Part shown: positions 41,951 through 52,643 of the stretch, one piece after another
Layout: each line of letters begins with the position of its first letter
Numbering within the stretch: the stretch's first letter is position 1
Assembly (NCBI GenBank): GCA_963210315.1
Contig: OY723299.1
Location: 620,001 to 684,000 of the forward strand
From: Rhynchopus euleeides
Taxonomy: Eukaryota; Euglenozoa; Diplonemea; Diplonemida; Diplonemidae
Direction of reading: 5' to 3'
DNA: 64,000 nucleotides
Notes under the pieces: model-generated
What the model was told of the DNA's origin: nothing
What the model saw: the letters and a program-made list of their open reading frames with translations, nothing else
Databases searched by the model: none
Program-made: the position numbers and the translations under genes

Positions 41951-42763
41951 ACCGTAAACGGAAATATTGTGGACCGTAATAAAGGTGAACCGTACTATAG
42001 GTGGACCGTAAAAAAGATGGAACAAATGGGATTTTTCCGGAACTTGGAACATTTTTACGGTCCACCTATTTTACGGTTGGGATCGTGGACTTGGCAGTTT
42101 TTTTTACGAGTTCCTTCGCGACGAAGTCGCGAAGGAACCAAGGAAATCGTACGACTGAAGCTGCAGGATTAACACCACAGGGCCTCAGCACAGAGTGTGC
42201 GCTCACCATCGTCCGGGAACTGTTCTCCCACAGTTACTGCAGGGTGTACTACACTAAAGGAGTACGATTTCCCTGAATTTTCCGGGCACTGATTCACGAA
42301 TTTACATCTGGAGGGAGCCCGGTGGTCTCAGCTTCTGTCTGCGCGCCCTGCCGTACTGTGGCTGCTTTTGTGGGCTCGTGCAGCAGGTTCTACTTTTACT
42401 TCTACCGGAATGCTCCTTGCATGGTACTACACTTCTCGAGGTGTGGTGGTGGGTGAGTCTCGAGGTGAGTGGTGGTGATCGTGCCTTTTCCACACGCAGG
42501 GAGGACTTGCTTCTCTTGCTGGTGTTGGTTGCGGTGGTGGAGGGAGGGTCCAAAGCTGGGAGGTCGGGAGGCCTACGTGTGGGTGTCTGCGGCGTGGAGG
42601 CCGCAGTCCGCGCCCCGCAACCCACCAGCCCGCGGGCGAAAAACGCATTGTCTTTTCCATATTCAGTCCCAATAAATGGTGGACCGTAAAAAAGATGGAA
42701 CGTTTGGCCTTTTTTTGGGAACTTGGAACATTTTTACGGTCCACCCTTTTTCCGTTTACGGTA
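41951..42763. mobile_element. 813-bp inverted-end element, copy 2
   Basis: Same orientation, offset 875 bp from copy 1, only a few substitutions in 813 bp. The 62 bp between the copies are TCTTATAAGA satellite. The near identity points to very recent tandem duplication or insertion. Confidence 0.8.
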
Positions 42764-44020
42764 TTATCGATAAGATTTTTGGTAAGATAAAAAAATCTTA
42801 TAAGATTTTCCGTAAGCCTGATAAGAATCCGTAAGATTCTTATAAGACTTATAAGAATCCGTAAGATTCTTATAAGTCTTATAAGATTTCCGTAAGTCTT
42901 ATAAGACTTACAAATCTTACGGAATAAGCGTAAAAATAAGTAAGTCTTATGTCAAACCATGTCATGCAGGCGTTGCCCCGCCTGCAAGGTGACCGTCTTT
43001 TGCTGTCCTCAGGTGTACCGTACCCTGAATGGGAACGGGAAGAACGTTCCTCTCGGGCATGCTACGTTGTCGAAAACTTTGCGATACACGGCCAGCTTCC
43101 TCGTGGCCTCATGTTCTTCTGTCCCTTCTGTTGTGATGCGTCTCATGGATGTGCCCTGCAGGGCTTCCACACAGTGTCGAGGAGTGATCCTCGCACGGAA
43201 AAACAATTGGCTTGGTCTTCCCGCTTTCGGGCTCCCGTCTCCGAGAGCCCAGCACAGTTTTGAGTCGGACCTGGGATAGCGGTTCGAACGGGAATTTCGG
43301 GCCGAACCCTGAAATTCTCCAACACCCCATATCGCACCTGAGACGCGGCTTCCTTATCTGAGGGGCCGCGTCCAAATACACGGACTTTGCTAAACTGGAC
43401 CCAACTCCCCACACTCTTTTTTTGGCCATTTTTCCAAAAAATCCCCCCATTTTTTACAAAATTTTACAGAATGTACAGTTCGTTATACATCCTCCTGGCA
43501 CAGTTTTTTTTCCTCCTTGGCACAGACACACGCAGAGCAGAGCAGAGAGCATAAGACACCTCCCTCCCAACCCCTCCCGGGGGTGGTCTGTGTAGTTAGG
43601 GCTAGCTGTCTTCGAACCTGCATGGGTCGCTCACACTGCCTCAAAAGGGGGGGTAGCGCCGAGAGAGAAAGACAAGGAATCTGTGCAGAGAGAGAAAAGA
43701 AGAGCGCCGTTTAATTTTTTTTTGGCAGGTGCTTTTGCAATTTTTTTTTGCATGGCTGGAGCCAAGTATGAAGCTAAATGTGGAGTCCAAGTCCCGATTC
43801 AGGATTGCAGTTTTTTTCTCTTAGGGTTTTTGCAGGGAGGGAATTTTATTTTTCTCCTTGGGTTTCTTAGGTGGGATTTTTTCCCCACAGGTTTTTCTGG
43901 GTGAAGTTTTTCGGGGGCAGGTGGTATTCTAGTGGGGGATGAGGATGAATCCTCCGGACACCCGCCCCTTTTTCGGTTTTTCCAGCCAAAACCCGGCGTT
44001 GTTCCCCGGTCAGGATCAGG
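42764..44020. other. AT-rich satellite, then spacer
   Basis: 42764-42945 is TCTTATAAGACTTACGGA-type satellite as at 40840-41075. 42946-43265 has a 104-codon plus frame (from 42949) with Cys residues but no recognised domain. 43430-43950 is T-rich with (A/T) homopolymers. No reliable gene. Confidence 0.45.
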
Positions 44021-44400
44021 CGTTCACTACCGTGGCCTCCGGCGGCTGGGGGGCTCCGCCCCCCAGACCCCCCTGTATCATAGGCTGGAGCGTGTGCCTG
44101 TCTTGTAGCCAAGTCCTTGGGCTGTTTCAGCTGTGGCATACTTTGGGTTCACATCAGCGAATGGGACCCAGACCACTCTCAGTAGCCTCAGGAGGACGCA
44201 GCCAACTCACACAGAATCTGTACGCCCGCAACTCCCACGCGCTCCCACTACGGCGCAAGGAACAGATACTCACTACCGTGGCCTCCGGCGGCTGGGGGGC
44301 TCCGCCCCCCAGACCCCCCTGTATGTCGAGCAACCAAATCCTCGAGCTTGTGCCGCTGGGGCATAGGAAGGGGTCGTTGCAATAACGCCCCGAAAACCCA
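44021..44400. repeat. Two GC-rich palindromic modules plus linker, reverse orientation
   Basis: Modules at 44021-44074 and 44260-44320 read CACTACCGTGGCCTCCGG then GGCTGGGGGGCTCCGCC. The linker (about 44095-44260) matches in reverse the DNA at 51785-51935 and the equivalent part of Family I (ACTCACACAGAATCTGTACG core). No element ends could be found. Confidence 0.75.
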
Positions 44401-45515
44401 TTTTTGGCTCCCCTTGCCTGGCATGTTGCTGTTGTGTTGCCACTATCTCTCATCATACAGGGCGTCCAATACCCACACACCACACTCACACTGGTTGTGT
44501 GGCGGGGATGGGGGGATTTTCTTGCCCGCGAGGGATTGCGCGCCATTTGGGAGGGATTTCCCCCCCTAAAAAACCCTTGGAGAAAAAGTGGAATCCCGAC
44601 CCCTTTTTGGGCCCAAAAAGGCCAAAGTCCCAGGCATACTTGGCTGGAGCTGCACGGTTACAAAAAAAAAGGGCGCTTGAAAGAGAGAGACCTTCGCTTC
44701 ATTCTCTACGCAGGGCAGTGTGATTCGAAGACCCGGTGCTGCGACCTGATGATCGTGTTGCGGCAGTATGCGAATCCGGTAGGAGCCGTGTTGCCTTGAA
44801 ATCAGCACCCGGGACAGGGGGGGGGTAGGAAGGGGGCCTCCACCCCCGGCCTGAAGATGGCAGAGCCAGCTAGACGTCGAAGAACTGCATGCAGAATACG
44901 CACAGCTCCTGGTTGGTCGGTTTGGTTTGGGTGAGTTGTGTCGATGCGGAAGATGGCCAGATGTGAGGGGGTGTGGGCAACCTGGAGGGGTTTGACAGCC
45001 GGAGTTTTGTTCTCTCCCCGATGGGGGCAACCGGCAAGCAAACACTTTAAAAGGGGGGTAAGAGGCGGGGGGGGAGAGGCTGCCGTTTGAAGAGCAGGGC
45101 GTTGAGGAGGGCACCAAATACTTGCCAGTTTGTCCGACACTTCATGACATAATCACTCAAGACGGAGAGTGGTTTCACCCCCGCTTTGTGAGAGAGAGAC
45201 TGTGTGTGTCTGGGGGAGGAGGGGACGTGTTTGTCTCGGGGGGAGAAGCCATCCCACCCACCCCCCTCAGGGGAACAGCGCACCCACAGCGCACATACCT
45301 CACGTTGGTACAGCTTGGAAGGGGAAGGCTTCTTGCCAACACCTACACCCCACTTTCGCTGTGTGTGTGTGTGGGTGGGGCGCGTGTGATGTGTAGGAGC
45401 GGAGATCAGCAGCAGCAGCATCCCCGCCCCCCCTTGGCTAGAGAAGGAAATGGGCTTGTTTGGGACGCAAGGGTGTGGGTGTGGTGACAAGGTGCTGCAC
45501 TCCACCGAGGCATAC
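44401..45515. other. Intergenic spacer
   Basis: No gene recognised. G-rich near 44817-44829 and 45066-45075; (TG)n near 45359-45375. Confidence 0.4.
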
Positions 45516-45641
45516 CCGGAGTTCACGGATGGAGTTGTGGGATATCGCCCCGGGCAGCTCATCCACATCGAATGTCTGCAGGCACAGGGCACACTTCTTC
45601 CGCTTTTGCAGCCCCTGTTGTGAGGTGTCGGGGGGTTGTGA
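45516..45641 (-). CDS. Isolated zinc-site-like exon candidate
   Basis: A 42-codon open segment on the minus strand containing KKCALCLQTFDVDELPGAI then SHNSIRELR. It is bounded upstream by a pyrimidine-rich stretch ending in AG and downstream by GTATGC, so it has the shape of an internal exon with canonical splice sites. C-x2-C followed by F....LPGAI...SI..LR is a pattern unlikely by chance, but I cannot name the family. Partner exons were not found, so it may be a remnant. Confidence 0.35.
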
Positions 45642-47538
45642 CTTGCAAATGAAATAAAAAATAGGGAATCACTCCTCCATGCGGCTTGTGCCTTCACCCG
45701 CCGCCTCAACCGTCTCAGGGTGTGGGGGGCGGGGTGTGTGTGGGTGTGTGTTGATCACTTTTTAGGTGGGTTAACCCTGCACGGGTCCTAGCCCACCCCC
45801 CTCCCACCCTACGTTCCGTGTGTGTGGGTGTGTGTGCCGCCGCCGCATGGGCCATACCAAAAACACATTGTCCTTCTCGATATCGCGTTTTTTACTCTCC
45901 ATCGCACCAGATGCTGCTACAGCGGCAGCCCCTTAGCACACAAGCCCCACCCAGAAGGGACACGGTGCAAACCCTTTCCCCTGCCGTTCTCCCTTCACTC
46001 AGCAGAGAGGCAGCACCCAAGGGCTGGGCGGGAGGTGTCCAGCAAGTGATGTGTATTGTGTGGGTGTGGATAGTGCCAGATACACCTCTGTGAGTTGGCG
46101 GGCGGGGGTTGTGTGTGCCGAAAGAAACGCAAAAAAAAATGCACTAAAAATCAACCCGGCATCACCCTACCTGCAACACTACACACGCACTTCGCACTTT
46201 CTTTGGCAAGGGCGTGCCGCTCTGAGGGCACCCCTCCACAAGACACTGTGTAGGCAGGTTGGTGCTGTTCGCCGCTGCCGCGTGCCGCCTGGCCCGAAAT
46301 GTGTGTGGTGATAGTCACAGCTAGGGATCAGCAAACATGGAGTGGGGGCGGGGGGTGGGGCGGGGCGGGCAGAGGGAAGGCTTGTTTGGTGACCATGCAG
46401 ACTTCACTACGAAGTGCCAACGCGAACACCCTCGACACAGAGGGAAGAGGGGCAAAAAAAGGGGGGGGGGGCAGGAAAAATTGTAAGTCGTGTGCGCCGA
46501 AAAAGGGGGCTGTGTTTGTGCGCACGGGCGGCAGAGTGATGTGGCCCCTGTGGAAGGAGGGTATATTGACGCAAACAGGATGTATTGTGCTGCTGCGTCA
46601 GAACACACTGCGCGCGTCGTGCGCTCCCACCGACTTTCTCAAACAAGCATTTGTTTGTTGTACCTTGGATAGGCGACGCAGAACTTCCAACAAAGCAAAA
46701 AAATACGGAAAAAAAACCCCATCAGGTCTGCCAGAAATCAGTCGTGGGAGCAAAGGGGGGGGGGTTTGAAAGCATCGGGAGCGGCGATGGAAGAAGGCTG
46801 TTGTTTTGTGCGCCAAAATCCGGGGGGAAAACACAGCCCGACAACTGATTTTCCCTGTGTCTGTCTCATGGCTGTGTTGAGGCCCTGTGCAAAGTTGTAT
46901 CAAGGTGCCGTATCTGAAACAGTTACATCGCAGGGGGGACAAGGCTCTAATCTCAGCAGCTGAACAGGGGTAATTCAGCGATTCACCTTCAGCCACCGCC
47001 ATTCAGTTTGCAATGTGCCTCTGCCCCACCCCCAAGTTTACCCGAAGCTTGGATAGACCTGGGTAGGGATTCGGAACGTGGCAAATGGTGGCCGGTGGAT
47101 GCGACTTCCGGGTGGGACTGAAAATCATGCAAAAAATGACTGAAAACCGATCCAGCCGCTAAAATTAGACCTTGAGGGGGTGGGGGGGGGGGGGTCGGTA
47201 AATCGTCAAGGGGGATATGGGAAGGGTATGCAGTGCAGTGTAATAAAGCACAGGGATGGGTGAGGGGTGGCTTTTTTGCAGGCCTGTTGAGCCTGGCCTG
47301 TGCGGGCCCCCCCTCCTCCTCCTGCGGGATGGGGCTGTTGCGGGAAGGGGGTGGGGAAAGAATGAAGAAAAAAAATGTAATGATTGTACAGAGTCGACCA
47401 CCCTTCACTCAGGAAGGAGGCGGGGGAGCATGCTGTGCCTCGCGTGTTCGGGCTGTGAGGGCACTGCTGGTGTGGCGGGGGAGGTGGGGATCATCGCACC
47501 AATGGGGACGCGTCTGTGCTTCTCCTGGCCAGGGCGCT
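45642..47538. other. Intergenic spacer
   Basis: No gene recognised in about 1.9 kb. It contains GT-rich runs (45720-45760, 45818-45838), a G run near 46458-46470, a copy of the dispersed repeat (46505-46625) and a G run near 47180-47193. Confidence 0.45.
46505..46625. repeat. Dispersed repeat, copy C
   Basis: The core GGCGGCAGAGTGATGTGGCCCC and the tail GAACACACTGCGCGC match copies A (2379-2485) and B (19685-19790), same orientation. Confidence 0.55.
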
Positions 47539-48390
47539 CTACGGACCCTCCTGGCTCGGGCACACACCGCAGCTCCCCGGAACAAGCGGGCCCTGGAAGG
47601 AGGGTGCGAGAGGGCATAGCGCGTTGACGCAGGCGTTGGTGGAGGGGTCGACCTTGCAGTCCACCACACCGGGCAGGATGCACTCAACCTGGTCGAAGGA
47701 CGAGCAGTCGTGTGCGAAGCGGTCGATCGACGTCATCATGTGGCGCACGACAGTTGTTGTCTCGAAGGTCTCCGAGTGACCGCGCGCCACAAGCTTCACA
47801 AACGCCTTCATCCCGTGGACCTGCCCGTTGGCGTACTGCCTGAAGGAGGGGGCACAGTGTGAGATCTCGTAGCCCAGCGGCACCAGCACACTCGCGAGGA
47901 CAGACAGGTCGCTGTCGGGCTTGCAGTTGGTCTGGCAGTCGTAGACAAACACGTAGAAGCGGCAGCCGGGGACACGGCTGCTGCTGGGGCACACCTGCCT
48001 CACCACGGTGTTCGAGGGCAGCATGTGCGACGACGTCCACATCGGCAGCCCCTCCATGAAGCTGGGCACGGTGACCAGGTGCGACTGCAGCTGCGACAGC
48101 CAGAGCGGCTCCCCGGGGTACATGAAGCCCAGCGACGCGGACGAACGCTGCAGCGCGTTCCCACCCAGCCCCAGGCTGGACGTGAAGAGGGAGTCACCGA
48201 TACAGGGAGGCGCCCTGCCAGTTACAGCGTTGGGGCACAGAGACGACGCCGGCGTGCAGATGTCTGTGCCGGTGGGGTCTGTGCAGAGCGAGTTGAATGT
48301 GTTCAGCGAATACCCTGGGAGCCCGCATGCGCACTCGCTTGGGGCCGTCCCCAGCACGAGCCCTGCCACCGCTGCCAACACGACCGCCAT
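47539..48390 (-). CDS. Secreted protein, sister of the 21156-22004 gene
   Basis: 283 residues from MAVVLAAVAGLVLGTAPSEC (48390), a signal peptide with likely cleavage near residue 19; a 14-residue upstream extension is possible but weakens it. The mature part has many cysteines: an N-terminal CGLPGYSLNTFNSLC block, LGFMYPGEPLWLS, FYVFVYDCQTNC, a GMKAFVK block and a C-terminal LCPLAPSFQGP / CGVCPSQEGP tail that parallels SCPEGPGVKGP / CGTCPSTELG in the sister. It shares spacing and order of blocks with 21156-22004, though the N-terminal Cys block differs. No known domain; probably extracellular. Confidence 0.75.
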   Translation of the reverse strand: MAVVLAAVAGLVLGTAPSECACGLPGYSLNTFNSLCTDPTGTDICTPASSLCPNAVTGRAPPCIGDSLFTSSLGLGGNALQRSSASLGFMYPGEPLWLSQLQSHLVTVPSFMEGLPMWTSSHMLPSNTVVRQVCPSSSRVPGCRFYVFVYDCQTNCKPDSDLSVLASVLVPLGYEISHCAPSFRQYANGQVHGMKAFVKLVARGHSETFETTTVVRHMMTSIDRFAHDCSSFDQVECILPGVVDCKVDPSTNACVNALCPLAPSFQGPLVPGSCGVCPSQEGP

Positions 48391-48849
48391 TGTGTGCGTA
48401 GTAGATAGGTGTAGTGTGTTGTCACACGGCACAAGATATACCTGCAGGGCACAAGTGTGTGATACAGATTCTGCAGGCCCATGATCCGCTGCCCACCCGC
48501 CACCACCTCAGCCCTCCCCTGCTTCCACCCCCCAGCTGTCTGCGACACCACAGATAACCTCAAAGCACGTGGGGGAGGAGTGGGAAGAGGTTCTGACCCT
48601 GCCCTGCTGAATCCAGCAACCACCGCGCGCCCCGCCGCAACGTGACACAGAACCCCACGCCCCTGACACGGGGAGATGATTCTCAGGCGGGGGAGGGCAA
48701 GAAGTTCGTTCAAACGGAGGGGTAGGGGGGGCAATAGCAGTGGGTTCTTTGGATGAAACAGGTCAACCGAGCGATAGCACAGAGTTGATCTGGTAGGGTA
48801 GCATCTGCCGCATCAGGTACACGAGCTCAAACGGAGGGGGGGGGGGGGG
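48391..48849. other. Intergenic spacer
   Basis: No gene seen; ends in a long G run (about 48836-48849) that is the target of the next element. Confidence 0.4.
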
Positions 48850-50379
48850 TAGGGGTGGTCTTAAGCCCTTTAAAAACGTTAACCTGGCCAAAAAATCAAA
48901 CTTTTGCGTACAAGGACCAAAAAGTGACCCAAACCTGAAAATTCGACCCCCAGACGTCCGGAAATGCATCTGCGCCCGGTTTCGGGCGGTTTAGAGCCTC
49001 CAGAAGCACTTTACTTGCAATTCCAAAAAATGTACCACAAAGTTGTACCACACCACCCTCAGTCAGAAGGTCTCAATGGCTGATTCAAGCCCTTCCGTCA
49101 CTCTGTGGACCTCCGCACTCTCGCACAGATGCCCGAGTGCGTACGAGGAACAACCACTCACCTTCAGCGGCAAGAGACACAGAAGGCCGTGCTCTCATGA
49201 CAATTTTCTTTGGCCGAAGATGGTACAACTATACGGCCACAGGTTGGTGCAGGTGGTGCCACATAGACATAATCGCCAGAGGGCGGGCTGCCGCCTGGCC
49301 ACCCCAGAGCGAAGGCCTCAACGTTTATTAGTGGGAAACAAAACGGGAGGGTGGGGAGGGCATTGTGGTGGCTTCCCACTCGATGCACACAACTGAACAC
49401 AAAAGGCGCTGCTGCGGGGGTAGGGAGCCGTGCAGCCGACTCTGCGGTACGTTGAACAACGGAGTATACCCAGGTGCGCAGGCGGGACTGCCGCAACCAC
49501 TGGATATGCCAACCATGGGATCTGTGTGAACACAACACACGGATCGAACTGTGCCTGGAAATCAAAGGCACCGAGTGTGCTTTGGATGTGGGCTATGGCA
49601 GAAGTGTGGGGGACTCTGCCCGTTCGTGCGTAGCTGCCTGGACAGCCGAGTTGCGCCCCTCGTCCTTGTTGTACGGCTTGAACTTTGACATTGTAGTCTT
49701 CAGCCTTTCATACAACCATGAGGGGGCCGTCTTCGGTGCACTGCTGATGTCTGGTACCAGTCTATGTCCCCTTCTTCACGGTCATTGGATGGCTCACTGC
49801 CACTATCACTGTCACTGGCCCAAGAACATGAGCACGCAGATTCTGACACAAGTGATTTCGCAAGTGGCACAGTGCTCCTCTGTTGCTCGATATGCCTGCA
49901 GTTGATGCACTATGCCAGTCCGATCAGCGATTCTCCCGCATCGAGTAGAGATGCAACCGATGCGCCTGAAGGTCTGAAGGGGCTGGAAACATGCCCCTCC
50001 TCTAGTACCTATGACCCCTTGTTTCCGGTGATACTTTTCTACTGTCTCGCATGTCACACCGCAAACAAGGTGTCGTCATGTTGCACTTTGACCCCACGTC
50101 TCGTCGGGCAGCACGGTTGGCAATACAGCTGACTGGATCACTGCGAGACATGATGGTTTGCGATTCTGCCTTCTGCCCAGGGGGGGCTGAGGTACAGCTT
50201 TGTGGTACATTTTTACGGAACACGACTAAACTGCTCAGAAGTGCTCAAAAGTGCCCAAAACCGGGCGGAATTGTGTTTCTGGGGTCCCAGGGGTCATATT
50301 TTCAGGTTTGGTGACGTTTTTGGCCCCCAGACGCCGATGGTGAAAAATTGGCCAGGTTAACAGCTTAAGACCACCCCTG
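48850..50379. mobile_element. 1.5-kb element with ~190-bp inverted arms
   Basis: The left arm (48850-49049) and right arm (50191-50379) are imperfect inverted copies. Tips read (T/C)AGGGGTGGTCTTAAGC, followed by TTAACCTGGCCAA, and the arms end in a GTACCACAAAG(T/C)TGTACC hairpin. Both sides are G runs, so an 8-9-bp poly-G target duplication is possible but not provable. A CAGGGGTGG tip suits hAT elements; long arms suit Mutator-like ones. The centre has only short frames; one minus-strand stretch (about 49690-49830) encodes an acidic SDSDSGSEPSNDREEGDIDW segment, possibly a transposase remnant. Confidence 0.65.
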
Positions 50380-51722
50380 GGGGGGGGGGGGGGGGGAGAG
50401 GGGTCTACTTTTCGGAACTCCAGGAATTCCCCGAAAAAAACCCCCCCCCCCTGGAGATCAATAGCGAAACGACAAGGCAGGTTGTGTTAGCCCGGATAAA
50501 AACAAAAGGGCACCCCCCACCCTGAAGGCACAGGGCAGTTTTCCCGGGGGGGGGGGGGGGGGTTCCCCCCAGGTGCGGGGGGTTCTCCGCCCACCTCACA
50601 CGAATCAAAACAAAATACAAAACTAGAACTGAAACAGGGGCAGCTGCAGTTAGGCTAGACAATATCATTGCTCTGCGCAACACCACACACGCACCCACCC
50701 GAAGAAAGAAAAGACAATCGGAATGCCCCAAAGGGGCACTGCAGCGATCGCGAGGGCTGAGCGTTGCCACTGCGCAGCACAGCAGATATCACGCAAGGTC
50801 CCCCAGCGTTGTCAATGGGTTTTTGGCAGGTAGCCAACGACCCATGGTGCCACCCGCCCCAATGAAGGAGGGTGTGCGTGGAGAAGGGGGGTGGCGGACT
50901 TTGCTCTAAAGTGCAGACAGCGCGCCCTAACGGAAAGTTCAGGCCACTTCTGGCAACGGTGTTGAAAAGACTCTCTCTCTTCTTCGGGCAGGCGGTGGGT
51001 TTCTTCCCGCTTTGGGGAGACGCAGATCGCCTGGCACGTGCCTGAGAGGTGACGTCTCGGAAGGGCATGGGGTCATCCTCCAAGAAGGTCCCGTTGGTGC
51101 AATTGTGTGTGGCTGGGGCGGTTCCGGAGGTGCGGAGCAGGAGCAGGGTGGGTGGCGGGTTTGCCACGCTGCCCTAACTCGCGCACCCCCGGGTGGCAGT
51201 GGCGGACACAACAACCCACGACGGTGATGCCCACAAGGCTTTGGGGGCAGAGAGGGAGGGGATGGTCGCATACAACACCCGGCTTGGCAATCAGTGGTCG
51301 CGCTAAATAGTGGAAAAATCTCCCAAAATTTGGAAATCGGGAGCGAAAAAACGTACCTGAAAAAGGGGCTCGTTTTTGGGCGGGGAAACCGCGTTTCGTT
51401 GCATTTCCGAGCCTCGCCCGGATCGTAGTGGGGTCATTTTGAAAAAATGGGCTTGTTTGAAGACACTCAAATTTTCCGTCCTGGTTGTCTCTACAGCATG
51501 TGATCAGTAACAACCCGGGCTAGGGGTCAGGCACCTGCTCGGAAAGCAGGGACGGGAGTTCCCCACTCAGCTCAACTGCCAACAACGCCACCAAGTAGGC
51601 AAACATGTGCCAGCTTGAGTGCCACCCCTGATACGGCGAGGGTGTAGCCTGTTCAAGACACTGATGCCACGTGGGGACCCACGAAGCATGTTGTATGTGA
51701 AACCTCGTGCACACGCTATACA
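50380..51722. other. Intergenic spacer
   Basis: No gene recognised. G/C homopolymers at 50380-50396, 50439-50452 and 50545-50562. The sequence at 51340-51450 resembles 52255-52390 (both have AAAAAACGTACCT and ATGGGGTCA/GTGGGGTCA motifs). Confidence 0.4.
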
Positions 51723-52010
51723 GGGGGGGTCTGGGGGGCGGAGCCCCCCAGCCGCCGGAGGCCACGGTAGTGAGTATCTGTTCCTTGCGCCGTAGTAGGA
51801 GCGCGTGGGAGTTGCGGGCGTACAGATTCTGTGTGAGTTGGATGCGTCCTCCTGAGGCTACTGAGAGTGGTCTGGGTCCCATTCGCTGATGTGAACCCAA
51901 AGGACTTGGCTACAAGACAGGCACACGCTGCAGCCTAGTGGTACAGGGGGGTCTGGGGGGCGGTGCCCCAGCCGCCGGAGGCCACGGTAGTGAACATCTG
52001 TTCCGAGCTG
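51723..52010. repeat. Two GC-rich palindromic modules plus linker, forward orientation
   Basis: Modules at 51723-51782 and 51945-52004, with the linker matching 44095-44260 in reverse. The layout matches the module pair inside Family I, but the flanks do not carry Family I ends. Confidence 0.75.
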
Positions 52011-52643
52011 AACTCGGTGTGGATCACTCCGACATCAGGTCGGAGCCCAGTGCTGCGCGGGAAGCAGTCACTCGGTAGGGAAGGCAAAAGGGGTGCTGAG
52101 AGTTTCATGCAAAGCGATGCTTGTGGAAGTTTGAGGAACGGCGAACCTCAGGGCGTGAAGAGCAGCAGCCGTCAAGGCCACCCACCCACCCACCCCCGCC
52201 CCGCGGGGCCCATTTTTTTCTCTCCCCGTCTCTGCCTTCTTTTGAATATTTGAGATCCGTGCGAAACGCCATGGGGTCACTTTCATTTTTTTGGTGCAAT
52301 TTTTTCATACTGAATTGGGGTACCAAAACTTTTCGAGTTGTGGACAAATCCCTGTTTGCAAATAAAAAACGTACCTCAAAAAATCGCCGAAAATGCCGGG
52401 AGTAGGGAGTGAAGTTAGCGCGACCACTGTTGGCAATGTGTGATTTTTTTTGTGCAAATTATGTGTAGAAAGGCAGTACCGCTTCTCTCTCTCTCTCTCT
52501 TTCCGCACACTCACACCATCACAAAAGGCTGCATCACCATTCCATCAGGTTTGTGTGTAGAAAACATCAACGCGTCAAAACAATTTCGCACTCTTCTCTG
52601 AACAACAACACCCTCCCGTCCTACCTGAAGGGCACGGCCCCTC
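52011..52643. other. Intergenic spacer
   Basis: No gene recognised. (CCCA)n-like stretch at 52180-52195 and (CT)n at 52484-52501. Confidence 0.4.

Noticed and set aside
42949-43263. Plus-strand 104-codon frame with Cys pairs
   Set aside because: No consistent zinc-finger spacing, no homologue recalled, and overlapping frames are equally open.
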